Shown here piece by piece: positions 1-9,552 of a stretch of DNA of 64,000 nt. Both the position numbers and the translations under genes were made by a program. This DNA is from Flavobacterium gawalongense (GTDB lineage: Bacteria; Bacteroidota; Bacteroidia; Flavobacteriales; Flavobacteriaceae), in assembly GCF_007097265.1 (NCBI RefSeq), contig NZ_VJZP01000001.1, forward strand, positions 1-64,000, in the 5' to 3' direction. Numbering within the stretch: position 1 is the stretch's first letter; each line of letters opens with the position of its first letter. Under the pieces are notes generated by a model. The model did not search any database and was not told the origin of the DNA. It saw nothing but the letters and a program-made list of their open reading frames with translations.

Positions 1-3000
1 AATTAACAGCTCCAAGTGCTTCAGATAATTGTACAACGGTAACCGTAACACGTTCACCAGCGAGTTTGGTGAAAGGATTAAACACCGTAACTTGGACCGC
101 AACAGACGGAAATAGTAATACAGCAACTTCAACACAATCAGTTACCGTAACCGATAATATCAATCCAACAATTACGTCAGGAGCGAATCAATCTGCTTTT
201 ACCGCTGCAGGAGTTTGTACTGCATCGGTAGTAGTATCGAATGCTACTTTTGGCGACAACTGTACTGGTTCAACGATTGCTTATACATTGAGTGGAGCTA
301 CAACAAAAGTTTCAACAGCTGGTCAAGTAGGCACTTATACATTTAATAAAGGAGTGACCACGATTACCTATACAGTTACAGATGGCGCAACCCCAGCCAA
401 TACAATAACGGATACAAAGACAATCACGGTAGTAGATAATATAACACCAACCGTAACGCCAGGAGTGAGTCAATCTGCTTTTACTGCTGCAGGAGTCTGT
501 ACTGCAACGGTAGTGGTGCCAGATGCTACTTTTGCAGACAACTGTACTGGTTCAACGATTGCTTATACATTGAGTGGAGCTACAACAAAAGTTTCAACAG
601 CTGGTCAAGTAGGCACTTATACATTTAATAAAGGAGTGACCACGATTACCTATACGGTTACTGATAGTGCTACACCGGCCAATACAATAACTGGCACAAA
701 GACAATCACGGTAGTAGATAATATAGCACCAACAGTACCCGTATTACCAAATATAACAGCTCAATGTTCAGTAACTGTCCAAGCGCCAACAACTACAGAT
801 AACTGTGCAGGAACTGTAACCGGAACAACAGGAGATTATTCGATACCTCATACATTTAGTACTGAAGGGACTTATTCTATTACATGGAAATTTGATGATG
901 GAAATGGGAACTCAATAACAAAAATTCAAAATGTAATCATTGATGACACAATAGCGCCGGTACCAAACGCATTATCTGGATTAAATATTTCAGGTTGCGA
1001 AATAAAAACAGGAGATTTAACACCACCCACAGCAACTGATAATTGCAGAGGAACAATTACTGGTACAACAACAACTCCATTCCCAATCACTGCGCAAGGA
1101 ACGACTGTCGTGACTTGGACTTTCAATGATGGTAACGGAAACACAACAACTCAAACACAAAATGTAACGCTAACAGCGCCACAAATTTCTGGAGGATCTT
1201 TGAAAGGTTTTGTCTCTGACATTTATACTGTAGCAGATGCTACTGACAATATAGCCATAACTTCTTGTCCAAATGAATCAAATCCAATAACATTGAATTT
1301 ATCAGGCGAAACAGGGACTATAGTGCAGTGGGAAAAATTTGAAGCTGGAGATATCAATTGGCAAGTTATTCCAAACACTGCTAGCACCACCGCCTATAAT
1401 ACTACCTTTTATTTTCAAAATACGAAATCCACTTTATTTAGAGTCAAAGTGCAAGTGGGAACCTGTACACAATATTCAAATATGGTAAATGTACATGCAA
1501 TACCTCCAGATGTCCCTCCAATTCTAGAACAAAATAATTTTACTATATGTCTAAATGATCCTATAACCTTAGTGGCACATAACGGTTACACTTCTACAGT
1601 AAACATAGGTCAGGGTGGGGATTTTAATACGGGGCAATTTCCTGCCAAGTGGGATCCCACTCAATGGAAAATCGATGGAGAAGTAGCAGGAACGGCATGG
1701 ACAGCATCAGCTAATAACACAAAAGTCAACAATTGGACAGGAACCAATGATGCTAAAAATGTAGGTACTGCCTATATAATAAAATATGATAATGGCACAG
1801 CGGGGAAGAAATTTGGAATAGCCCATGGCAATTATAATAGCACAGCTTATACTGATAAGTATGGTGTAGGACCAACAACCTTAGAAACCCCTATATTTAG
1901 TTTGAAAGGTTTAGCAGAAGCGTCTATTTGCTTCGACCAAGCGTATCACCTACGTGTGGGAGATTATGCCAAGTTAGAGTTGTCATTAGATGGCGGAGCA
2001 AATTACACCATTACCTTACGAGAATTAATAGGGAAAGACCCGCCATTAACTTGGTATGACAATATGCCTATAAGCTGTCCTCCAACTTCTTCAACTCCCA
2101 GTTATTATATGTTCGCATGCGATGACTCCTGTTTTAATTTATATAAATATATTGAACTAATGCCTGCTGGTGGCTATACTAATCTTAGAGTGAAATGGAC
2201 ATTTTTCGGAACGACTGATGAAAGCGTATGGGCAATAGATAATATTACTATCCCTGTAAAACCTGTAGGTGCTCAATTAGAATGGACTGATGGTATTGGA
2301 GACCCGATCATTCCACCACTTGCATCCGGAGCGATTGATGTTGCATACTCATTTGTTCCAACATCACCAGGCGTTCACCAATATGGAGCAACAAGTTTAG
2401 TTAACGGGTGCAGAGCATATGATCCAGCCGGAACGGCAATAGCTACCGTAAAAGTAAATTATGCCTATGCTGGTAAAGCAATGGAATATACCAATGCAGA
2501 GTGTGGAGAAAGAACGGTTAATCTTAATGCCTATGACAACACTAAAACTGCAAAACAAAATAAGGATAAAGATGCCTACCCATTGGCAACTAATGATTTT
2601 AGTGACGATCCTGGTACGGGAGCAACAGGAACATGGTCTGTCTTTAATACTACAAATACATGCGGAACCTATAGTTTTTCTGATGCGAAGAGTCCAACTT
2701 CATCATTTTCGGGTGATGCGGGAGTCTATACTTTGAGATGGAAGCTAGATGTTTCCGGCTGTTATAGTGATGTTCAAGTAACACTAACCAATTGTAAAGT
2801 TATTGATTTTGACGGCGTTGATGATTATGTAGCCTTTAAAAACAATTATGGATTAGGTAGTGCATTTAGTATAGAAGTTTGGGTAAAACCAGATCCACAA
2901 CCTGCAAACCCACCAAGTACCATCCAAACCATTCTATCTAAACGGAATGCAAACAGTCTTATTGATGGCTATGATCTAAGACTTGTCGGAAGTACATTGT

Positions 3001-5540
3001 CATTTAATTGGAATAATGGAAGTAAAATAACTTCGCCTTTCCCATTAACTACCAGTAGATGGTATCATGTTGCCGTCACCTATAGTGGCGGAATCTATAG
3101 ATTATATGTTGATGGAATTGAAGTTATTACTGCTGCCGGTTCTACACCGATAACTAATAGTTTTGAGTGTATTGCGGGAGCCATGGATCAAGCAAATAAC
3201 CCTCCAAATAAACCAGTAAATTATTTTTCAGGATGGATGGATGAATTACGAATTTGGGAAGTAAGCTTAAGTCCTGACCATGTACGACAAATGATGAATC
3301 AACAAATTGTTAACAATGGCGCTGCTGTTAGAGGAGAAATAATACCTATTGACATTAATGGTCCGGATGCCAATAAAGACGGAACCGATGACCAGCCCTT
3401 ATATTGGTCCAATTTAAAAGGCTATTACCGTATGGACCTAATTGTTTGTGGTTATCTTAACCCTTTTGGAGGAAAGGGCGTTGATGGCAAATTAAGAAAC
3501 ATTACGACTTCCGAAGAACAAACCGCTCCTTTACCTTATGTTTCAATAAGAGATGGTAATTGGACCGATAGAGGGGCCGGTACAACTCCATGGAAATATG
3601 GCGATTCTGTTTGGGATTATCCAAATAGTACCGGCTATAATGGAACTCTTATAGATTGGAATATTGTACAAGCGGCACACAATATTAGTTCAGGAAATAA
3701 AGATATTACGGTATTAGGTTTAATTTCGACTGCCGGTAGATTAACCATTGCAGATCCTGCGGTAACCGCTCCAATTGAAAAAAATGACGGTCAGGGCTTA
3801 TGGATTACCCATTATTTAAAATTGAATGGTACTATTGATCTGGTAGGGGAATCCCAATTGGTGCAAAAGAGATATGGCACCTATAATGCAACTAACCTAT
3901 TTACTACGACTCAATTCAGTGAAAGTATTTTTGACGCAACCAGTTTAGGATATCTCGAGCGTGACCAACAAGGCAAAAAAAACAGTTTCAATTACAATTA
4001 TTGGTCATCACCCGTAAGTATTATTCAAGGGGTCGAAAATAATAAGCCATACACGCTTCCAAATGTTTTGAAGGATGGCACAACTTCTGATATTCCAAAA
4101 ACTATAACTTTTGGCGACGGTGCTTTTTATGCTGATGGTGCATTAGAAATTCCAATAAAAATTAGTAACCGTTGGATATGGTCCTACAATTCAGCAACAC
4201 CAGATTCTAATACGGATTGGCAAGACTATTTTCAATGGAACTATATTGCAAATACAGGGTCATTAAAAGTGGGAGAAGGATTTACCATGAAGGGTACAGG
4301 TGGAACAGCAGCAATCAATGCGCTACAAAATCATGTTTTTGTTGGAAAGCCTAATTCTGGAACTATTACGCTACCCTTACCTGCAATCCAAACCTATTTA
4401 ATTGGAAATCCCTATCCCTGCGCACTCGATGCCGATGAATTTATTTTAGATAATTTGGCAGGCAGAAGAGCTGGCAAGAATATTTTCAATGGCGCACTCT
4501 ATTTTTGGGATCATTTTGGCATATCAGATAATCACATATTGGCCGAATATAAGGGTGGTTATGCAACCTATACTTTAACGGGAGGTGTTCCAGGTATCAA
4601 TGACAGTTCATTAACTTTAAATAATGGTGCTTCTGGATTAAATACACCAGGGCGCTATATACCTGTGGGTCAAGGCTTTTTTGTGGATGCCGATCTAGCT
4701 TTAACTCCAGCCATATCCGGGACAACAGCAACCGTCGATGGTGGTTTAATTAATTTTAAAAATAGTCAACGTGTATTTGTAAGAGAAACTTCGGCGAGTT
4801 CATTATTTATGAAATCAAGCGGTACTAAAAAAACAAAAACACAAGAAATAACAGACACTAGGTTAAAAATCAGATTGGGTTTTGACTCAACTGTTGGTGC
4901 GCACCGTCAATTATTAGTTGGTGCGGACAATAACACCACGAATCAATTTGATATTGGTTATGATGCACAAATGTTTGACATGAATGATAATGATATGTAT
5001 TGGGAATTAAGTAATAGCGAGTTTGTGATTCAGGCAGTTCCAAACTTTAATGATGATCAAATAATCCCTTTCGGTATTATCGTGGCTAATGAAGGTAAAG
5101 CGACTATCAAAATTGACGCTTTAGAAAATATACCCGAAACCCTCGAAATTTATTTACATGACAACATAACCGGAATCTATCACGACATTAAAAATAATAC
5201 TTTCCCAATTTCACTCGCGATTGGCGAATATAAAAATCGCTTCTCCTTACAATTTGTGAATAAGTTATATGGTGTTGACAAAACCAATTTGGATGAAGGA
5301 ATTATGGTATATTACACCAATAACAATAAAGTTCTAAACATCAAGAATAATTTTATTGACGCAACGGTAAACACAGTATATCTTTTCAATATATTAGGTC
5401 AACCTATGGCAGATTGGATTGTTGAAGATATAAAACAAAACAATATACAAATTCCAATTAAAAATTTAAATACAGGAATCTATATTGCAAAAATTATGAC
5501 TTCCAAAGGCGATTTTAGTAAAAAGATAATTATTAAATAA
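1..5540 (+). CDS. HYR/LamG repeat surface protein with T9SS type A sorting domain (5' partial)
   Basis: The reading frame is open from base 3, so the gene begins upstream of the window. At least 1,845 residues are visible. The N-terminal part is a row of HYR-like immunoglobulin-fold repeats, each ending in a T-x-T-V-x-D-N type strand. Two of these are near-identical 94-residue units. The middle (about nt 2800-3300) is a concanavalin-like LamG domain starting VIDFDGVDDYV and containing WYHVAVTYSGG. The last ~75 residues (NNKVLNIKN, YLFNILGQ, LNTGIYIAKI, KKIIIK at the very end) match the type A C-terminal sorting signal of the type IX secretion system. The product is therefore probably exported through T9SS and anchored to the cell surface or released, acting as an adhesin or carbohydrate binder; the ligand is unknown. 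The gene stands alone, with the next gene 134 bp away behind its own promoter. Confidence 0.9.
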   Translation, partial: LTAPSASDNCTTVTVTRSPASLVKGLNTVTWTATDGNSNTATSTQSVTVTDNINPTITSGANQSAFTAAGVCTASVVVSNATFGDNCTGSTIAYTLSGATTKVSTAGQVGTYTFNKGVTTITYTVTDGATPANTITDTKTITVVDNITPTVTPGVSQSAFTAAGVCTATVVVPDATFADNCTGSTIAYTLSGATTKVSTAGQVGTYTFNKGVTTITYTVTDSATPANTITGTKTITVVDNIAPTVPVLPNITAQCSVTVQAPTTTDNCAGTVTGTTGDYSIPHTFSTEGTYSITWKFDDGNGNSITKIQNVIIDDTIAPVPNALSGLNISGCEIKTGDLTPPTATDNCRGTITGTTTTPFPITAQGTTVVTWTFNDGNGNTTTQTQNVTLTAPQISGGSLKGFVSDIYTVADATDNIAITSCPNESNPITLNLSGETGTIVQWEKFEAGDINWQVIPNTASTTAYNTTFYFQNTKSTLFRVKVQVGTCTQYSNMVNVHAIPPDVPPILEQNNFTICLNDPITLVAHNGYTSTVNIGQGGDFNTGQFPAKWDPTQWKIDGEVAGTAWTASANNTKVNNWTGTNDAKNVGTAYIIKYDNGTAGKKFGIAHGNYNSTAYTDKYGVGPTTLETPIFSLKGLAEASICFDQAYHLRVGDYAKLELSLDGGANYTITLRELIGKDPPLTWYDNMPISCPPTSSTPSYYMFACDDSCFNLYKYIELMPAGGYTNLRVKWTFFGTTDESVWAIDNITIPVKPVGAQLEWTDGIGDPIIPPLASGAIDVAYSFVPTSPGVHQYGATSLVNGCRAYDPAGTAIATVKVNYAYAGKAMEYTNAECGERTVNLNAYDNTKTAKQNKDKDAYPLATNDFSDDPGTGATGTWSVFNTTNTCGTYSFSDAKSPTSSFSGDAGVYTLRWKLDVSGCYSDVQVTLTNCKVIDFDGVDDYVAFKNNYGLGSAFSIEVWVKPDPQPANPPSTIQTILSKRNANSLIDGYDLRLVGSTLSFNWNNGSKITSPFPLTTSRWYHVAVTYSGGIYRLYVDGIEVITAAGSTPITNSFECIAGAMDQANNPPNKPVNYFSGWMDELRIWEVSLSPDHVRQMMNQQIVNNGAAVRGEIIPIDINGPDANKDGTDDQPLYWSNLKGYYRMDLIVCGYLNPFGGKGVDGKLRNITTSEEQTAPLPYVSIRDGNWTDRGAGTTPWKYGDSVWDYPNSTGYNGTLIDWNIVQAAHNISSGNKDITVLGLISTAGRLTIADPAVTAPIEKNDGQGLWITHYLKLNGTIDLVGESQLVQKRYGTYNATNLFTTTQFSESIFDATSLGYLERDQQGKKNSFNYNYWSSPVSIIQGVENNKPYTLPNVLKDGTTSDIPKTITFGDGAFYADGALEIPIKISNRWIWSYNSATPDSNTDWQDYFQWNYIANTGSLKVGEGFTMKGTGGTAAINALQNHVFVGKPNSGTITLPLPAIQTYLIGNPYPCALDADEFILDNLAGRRAGKNIFNGALYFWDHFGISDNHILAEYKGGYATYTLTGGVPGINDSSLTLNNGASGLNTPGRYIPVGQGFFVDADLALTPAISGTTATVDGGLINFKNSQRVFVRETSASSLFMKSSGTKKTKTQEITDTRLKIRLGFDSTVGAHRQLLVGADNNTTNQFDIGYDAQMFDMNDNDMYWELSNSEFVIQAVPNFNDDQIIPFGIIVANEGKATIKIDALENIPETLEIYLHDNITGIYHDIKNNTFPISLAIGEYKNRFSLQFVNKLYGVDKTNLDEGIMVYYTNNNKVLNIKNNFIDATVNTVYLFNILGQPMADWIVEDIKQNNIQIPIKNLNTGIYIAKIMTSKGDFSKKIIIK
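153..716 (+). repeat. Two tandem 282-bp coding repeats (HYR units)
   Basis: Units at 153-434 and 435-716 each encode 94 residues beginning DN-I-x-PT. The central 119 bases (255-373 versus 537-655) are identical, including silent positions, whereas both ends of the unit have diverged. This pattern points to a recent duplication or gene conversion inside the adhesin gene. Confidence 0.9.
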
Positions 5541-5603
5541 CTAAATCTATCTCTAATGATAAAAACTGGCTTAATTAATTAAATATTAACCCTAATTATA
5601 AAA

Positions 5604-5631
5604 TTGATATTAATTATTCTTTTTATATTTG
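5604..5631 (+). promoter_or_regulatory. Bacteroidetes-type promoter for the small Cys-rich protein
   Basis: TATATTTG at 5624-5631 fits the TAnnTTTG -7 element. A TTG at 5604-5606 sits 17 bp upstream, as expected for the -33 element. The start codon lies 43 bp downstream. Confidence 0.6.
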
Positions 5632-5674
5632 AAAATTAATTCAACTAATAATACAATTTTAACTATAAAACAAA

Positions 5675-5908
5675 ATGAAGAAAATAGGTACCCTTTTAGC
5701 AATATTTTTATTTGCAATTAATGCCAGCGCTCAAGAAGTAAAAACTGTTGCAAAAGAAAAAGCTAAAAAAGAATCTTGTTGTGCAAAAAAAGATTCAAAA
5801 TCAAAAGCGATGAGTGCAGCAGAAGTAGAAAAATGTAACACAAAATGCAAAGCGGAAGGAAAAAAATGTGATGCATCAATGGCTAAAGCCAGTGGAAAAA
5901 AATGCTAA
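5675..5908 (+). CDS. Small secreted Cys/Lys-rich protein
   Basis: A 77-residue protein with a clear signal peptide (MKKIGTLLAIFLFAINASAQ, cleavage probably after SAQ or nearby). The mature part is only ~57 residues, very rich in lysine and alanine, and has six cysteines: a CC pair, a CNTKC pair, one before DASM and one as the last residue. No family is recognised with certainty. The cysteine spacing suggests metal binding or disulfides in the periplasm or outside the cell, but this is inference. The gene is monocistronic, between its own promoter and a strong terminator, which argues that it is a real expressed gene. Confidence 0.75.
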   Translation: MKKIGTLLAIFLFAINASAQEVKTVAKEKAKKESCCAKKDSKSKAMSAAEVEKCNTKCKAEGKKCDASMAKASGKKC

Positions 5909-5936
5909 ACTAAAGCGAAATTATTCGATTCTCCAT

Positions 5937-5968
5937 AAAAAACGCCTCTAAATTTAGAGACGTTTTTC
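5937..5968 (+). terminator. Rho-independent terminator after the Cys-rich gene
   Basis: An A-rich left arm and CTCTAAATTTAGAG core form a long near-perfect hairpin (AAAAACG...CGTTTTT) followed by a T-rich run. The A-tract on the other side lets it also serve the convergent gene that ends at 6007. Confidence 0.8.
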
Positions 5969-6006
5969 TATTTTTACAATTCCGATATAAATAATTTACG
6001 CATATT

Positions 6007-6459
6007 TTATTTAACTCTTACACTCCATTCAAAATCCATTTCGGAAACCTGGATTCCTTTTTCGTCTGTTCCAATGGATTTCATCCAGAAGGTTTGCCCT
6101 TCTCCAGTAGCAATAGTTCCTTGAATGGCTTTTTCTATTAAATAGCCGTCATTACAAGTAAAAGTGATTCTTCCAGTCGCTTTTTTTGTAAAATTCCCTT
6201 TATTGTTAGCCACTAACATCGATATTTTTTTACCGCTTTTTTGAATTTGATACATAACCAAAGCTCCCGTAGAAAGCTCAGCAGCCATAGCTTGCACTGC
6301 AAAATACATGGAATTAAATGGATTTTGGTTAATCCAACGGTGTTTTACTGACACTACACATTGATGCGCATCTATCTCTTTTACACGTACGCCACAGATA
6401 AATGCCGATGGTAACTTGAAGAGTAGAAATCTATTAAGTTTTGATACGGTAAGTTTCAT
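6007..6459 (-). CDS. DUF4442 hotdog-fold thioesterase-like protein
   Basis: A 150-residue protein resembling the DUF4442 / PaaI-like hotdog family (short N-terminal helix, PSAFICGVRV, then the HRWINQNPFNSMYFAVQAMA helix region). Hotdog proteins of this group are thought to act as acyl-CoA thioesterases or acyl carriers. No catalytic acid can be assigned with certainty here, so the substrate is unknown. No signal peptide; predicted cytoplasmic. It is monocistronic and convergent with the Cys-rich gene. Its 5' leader is nearly identical to that of the unrelated lipoprotein gene starting at 56485. Confidence 0.75.
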   Translation of the reverse strand: MKLTVSKLNRFLLFKLPSAFICGVRVKEIDAHQCVVSVKHRWINQNPFNSMYFAVQAMAAELSTGALVMYQIQKSGKKISMLVANNKGNFTKKATGRITFTCNDGYLIEKAIQGTIATGEGQTFWMKSIGTDEKGIQVSEMDFEWSVRVK

Positions 6460-6483
6460 ATGAAGCTAATATTTGTTTTTTAT

Positions 6484-6515
6484 AGGACTCGAGCGACAGC
6501 GAACAGGCGAAGCAA
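6484..6515. repeat. Fragment of dispersed intergenic repeat
   Basis: The stretch beginning AGGACTCGAGCGACAGCGAA resembles the 3' flank of the larger element at 7209-7425 (AGGACACGAGCGAAGCGAAC). It lies upstream of the DUF4442 gene and is probably a decayed copy. Confidence 0.5.
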
Positions 6516-6685
6516 TATGGTATCGCCATTCTTTATTATTTTTGGGATTTTGAATCATGGCGAGTTCATTATTGCTGGTTTTTTTGCTAAAATACAAAAA
6601 AATATTATGCGTACATATTAAAATATTTTGTTAATATAATGTTAATATTTGGTATTATGCTAAACAAGATACTGTCTTTTAACCA

Positions 6686-6693
6686 TATATTTG
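6686..6693 (+). promoter_or_regulatory. -7 element upstream of DUF4870 gene
   Basis: TATATTTG, a match to TAnnTTTG, lies 28 bp before the start codon. No convincing -33 TTG is seen. Confidence 0.5.
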
Positions 6694-6721
6694 TATAAGA
6701 AATTACTATATACTTTTAATC

Positions 6722-7177
6722 ATGGAAACAACTACCGAAAAAAACACCGCAACATTTACTCATTTGAGTTCCTTAACTCAATATTTTATTCCTTTTGGAA
6801 ATTACATTTTCCCAATATTGATTTGGTCTTCAAAAAAAGACAAATCGGAATTTGTGGATCATAATGGTAAACAAGTGCTGAATTTCCAATTGAGTTTGTT
6901 ATTGTATTCTTTAGTACTAATTATGATAGCCGTACCTACATTTCTAATTACTTTCTTTAAGAATATTCCTTTTGAAGCGCTAATAAATGATCACGATATT
7001 GTTTTAAGAAACTTTAGCTTTGAAGGTAACATCGGAATGTTAACAGTAGGTTTAGTGGCTCTTTTTATTATTGGCCTTTTAAAAATAGTGGAATTCTTTT
7101 TAATTATTTATGCCGCTATAAAAACATCAAATGGAGAAAAATACAACTACCCAATAACGATTCCATTTATTAAATAG
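6722..7177 (+). CDS. DUF4870 domain membrane protein
   Basis: A 151-residue protein with the DUF4870 (Tic20-like) layout: a short polar N-terminus, a first segment around YFIPFGNYIFPILIW, the conserved HNGKQVLNFQLSLLLY helix, and a third membrane helix near residues 105-130 ending in AAIKTSNGEKYNYP. Its function is unknown; members sit in the inner membrane and often lie beside PadR/PspC genes in Bacteroidetes, as here. It has its own promoter and is separated from padR by about 300 bp that contains a repeat element, so it may be transcribed separately. Confidence 0.85.
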   Translation: METTTEKNTATFTHLSSLTQYFIPFGNYIFPILIWSSKKDKSEFVDHNGKQVLNFQLSLLLYSLVLIMIAVPTFLITFFKNIPFEALINDHDIVLRNFSFEGNIGMLTVGLVALFIIGLLKIVEFFLIIYAAIKTSNGEKYNYPITIPFIK

Positions 7178-7208
7178 TAAATACTAAATTAGGTAAGCAG
7201 TTTCTAAA

Positions 7209-7425
7209 TAGCCCTGATTACTTCACATTTTATATATTTCCATAGGAGTTCAGTGAATTTCATTTGCAATGGAAATCCTTTTTTATTTTTCCTTTAAAAA
7301 TAAAAAAGATTGAAATAGAAAGCAGGACACGAGCGAAGCGAACTGACGAAGTAAATAGCTCCAAAAAGAAAGAGTGCTAAGCAATGAGAGATTGCTTCGT
7401 TCCTCGCAATGACAAAATCAATCAT
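7209..7425. repeat. Dispersed intergenic element with AT-only hairpin and REP-like tail
   Basis: This fills the 298-bp gap between the DUF4870 and padR genes. It begins GCCCTGATT, then carries a perfect 13-bp inverted repeat (7278-7290 and 7296-7308, CTTTTTTATTTTT and its complement) flanked by TGCAATGGAAAT and GAAAGCAGGAC, then TAAATAGCTCC. From about 7380 a second motif (GCAATGAGAGATTGC, CTCGCAATGAC) resembles a REP palindrome. Related copies are at 12700-12860 and 38448-38520. Confidence 0.7.
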
Positions 7426-7475
7426 CAATCAAAAAATGAATAGTTTAATCAACCAAAAATCAAAAAAAAGAAATT

Positions 7476-7808
7476 ATGAACATTGAAAACACAAAAGCCC
7501 AGATGCGTAAAGGTGTTCTCGAGTTTTGCATCTTATCCGTATTGAAAGAAAAAGATGCCTACACATCGGAAATATTAGACACTTTGAAAAACGCAAAATT
7601 GTTAGTGGTGGAGGGAACCATTTATCCGCTGCTCACCCGATTGAAAAATGACGGATTACTCAACTACCGTTGGGAAGAATCCACATCAGGACCACCAAGA
7701 AAATATTATGGTCTAACCGAAATAGGACAAGCTTTTTTAAACGAACTTAGTAGCACTTGGGCTGAATTATCTGATGCCGTAAACCTTATAACCAACCAAA
7801 AACAATAG
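7476..7808 (+). CDS. PadR family transcriptional regulator
   Basis: A 110-residue winged-helix protein with the PadR pattern: GVLEFCILSVLKEKDAYTSE (helix 1-2), the recognition region EGTIYPLLTRLKNDGLL, and a wing with SGPPRKYYGLTEIGQ. It lacks the long C-terminal dimerisation helices of classical PadR, so it belongs to the short PadR-s2 type. Only 2 bp separate its stop from the start of the PspC gene, and the next gene follows at 2 bp, so it is the first gene of a three-gene operon that it probably autoregulates. The ligand or signal is unknown. Confidence 0.93.
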   Translation: MNIENTKAQMRKGVLEFCILSVLKEKDAYTSEILDTLKNAKLLVVEGTIYPLLTRLKNDGLLNYRWEESTSGPPRKYYGLTEIGQAFLNELSSTWAELSDAVNLITNQKQ

Positions 7809-7810
7809 TC

Positions 7811-9550
7811 ATGAACAAAACTGTAAATATAAACCTAGGCGGAATGTTCTTTCATATAGATGAAGATGCATACCAAAAATTAACACGATACTTTGATGCC
7901 ATAAAACGTTCTTTAAATAATTCATCAGGGCATGATGAGATTATAAAAGATATTGAAATGCGTGTTTCAGAATTATTGAACGAGAAACAAATAAGCGACA
8001 AACACGTTGTAGGATTAAAAGATGTTGATGAGGTAATTGCTGTAATGGGACAACCTGAAGATTACATCATTGAAGATGAATTGAAAGGTTCTCAAACGTA
8101 TAGTGACAACTCCAATAGAAGATCTAAAAAACTGTATCGCGATAAAGAAAAAGGAATGATTGGCGGTGTTGCCGCAGGATTAGGACACTATTTTGGAATC
8201 GATGCTGTTTGGATCAGAATTGTTTTAATATTATTAGTTTTTGCTGGATTTGGAACCGGTATTCTTGCTTACATTATCCTTTGGGTGGTAACACCGGAAG
8301 CCATTACGACATCAGAAAAACTAGAAATGACAGGGGAACCGGTTAACATTTCTAATATCGAAAAAAAAGTTAGAGAAGAGTTTGAAAGCGTTTCAGGAAA
8401 AATAAAAAATGTTGATTACGACAAATATGGCAATCAAATAAAAACAGGTGCCAATAAAATAGGAAGCTCATTTGGTGATTTTATCATTACTGTTTTCAAG
8501 GTTTTTGCAAAATTTTTAGGTGTGATTTTGATTATGTCAAGTTTAGCAATACTAATCGTTTTCTTAATTGGTGTTTTATCACTGGGCTCAACAGGTTTCA
8601 CTAATTTCCCATTTCATGACTTTATCGAATCTGGAAATTTCACGGATTATCCGATTTGGTTTTTTGGAGTTTTATTTTACATCGCTGTAAGTATTCCGGC
8701 ATTTTTCCTAATGCTTTTGGGCTTCAAATTATTAGCCCCAAATATGAAATCTATCGGAAATATCGCTAAATATACTTTATTGGCAATTTGGATAATTTCA
8801 ATTGCATTGTTAATATCAATAGGTGTAAAACAAATGTCAGCGTTTTCGGCTAACGGTAGAGTTGTAAATAAGCAAATCATACCATTGAAAGAAAATGACA
8901 CCTTGCGTATAAAATTTGTACATAATGATTATTTTTCAAAAAATATAAATGACAATCACGATTTCATGGTTACCGAGGATTCAACCGGTGCAAAAGTGAT
9001 TTATTCTAATCAAGTACGTATCAATATCCGCAAAACGGATGAAAAATCACCTTATATCCAAATTGAAAAAGAAGCGAAGGGAAAATCATTGTTTGAAGCT
9101 AAGAAAACAGCTGAAAAAATTCAATATGGCTATACGATTATTGGTAATCAATTGATTTTAGACAACTATCTATTAACTGATTTCAAAAATAAATTCCGTG
9201 ATCAAGAAGTAGAAATAACGTTGTATTTACCAGAAGGAACTTTACTAAAACCAGATTCTTCTGTTGAAAATTATGATCGTTCTGATAATGATTTTTTCAA
9301 CTTGCATTACAGTTCAGACAATTACATTTACAAAGTGGAAAACTCTCAAATAAAATGTTTAAATTGTCCTGCTGATGAAAATGAATATGATGACGTTGAT
9401 AATGACATGGATGACAACGACAGCACTCAAACCTCTGTTACTATTAATAAAAACGGAGTTTCTGTAAAAAATGACACGATCATTAATTCAAAAAACAACA
9501 TTCAAGAATTAAAAATTAATAAAGACGGCATTATCATTAAAACCAAATAG
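7811..9550 (+). CDS. PspC domain membrane protein with C-terminal beta-rich region
   Basis: 579 residues. The N-terminal ~95 residues are cytoplasmic (MNKTVNINLGGMFFHIDEDA, probable regulatory region). The PspC domain covers about 100-170, with KLYRDKEKGMIGGVAAGLG and the following membrane helix. Three or four further membrane helices (about 225-340) follow. The C-terminal ~220 residues are extracytoplasmic, beta-rich and resemble GIN/DUF4097-like modules, ending in an acidic stretch (DDVDNDMDDNDS) and repeated KING/KNG strands. PspC proteins sense or relieve inner-membrane stress in other bacteria; here there is no pspA nearby and the partner is PadR. The layout suggests an envelope sensor, which is inference. 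Confidence 0.9.
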   Translation: MNKTVNINLGGMFFHIDEDAYQKLTRYFDAIKRSLNNSSGHDEIIKDIEMRVSELLNEKQISDKHVVGLKDVDEVIAVMGQPEDYIIEDELKGSQTYSDNSNRRSKKLYRDKEKGMIGGVAAGLGHYFGIDAVWIRIVLILLVFAGFGTGILAYIILWVVTPEAITTSEKLEMTGEPVNISNIEKKVREEFESVSGKIKNVDYDKYGNQIKTGANKIGSSFGDFIITVFKVFAKFLGVILIMSSLAILIVFLIGVLSLGSTGFTNFPFHDFIESGNFTDYPIWFFGVLFYIAVSIPAFFLMLLGFKLLAPNMKSIGNIAKYTLLAIWIISIALLISIGVKQMSAFSANGRVVNKQIIPLKENDTLRIKFVHNDYFSKNINDNHDFMVTEDSTGAKVIYSNQVRINIRKTDEKSPYIQIEKEAKGKSLFEAKKTAEKIQYGYTIIGNQLILDNYLLTDFKNKFRDQEVEITLYLPEGTLLKPDSSVENYDRSDNDFFNLHYSSDNYIYKVENSQIKCLNCPADENEYDDVDNDMDDNDSTQTSVTINKNGVSVKNDTIINSKNNIQELKINKDGIIIKTK

Positions 9551-9552
9551 CC

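Noticed and set aside
153-716. Regularly spaced identical blocks that could suggest a CRISPR-like array
   Set aside because: The 282-bp units are in frame within a long coding sequence and encode HYR domains; there are no short spacers and no cas genes.
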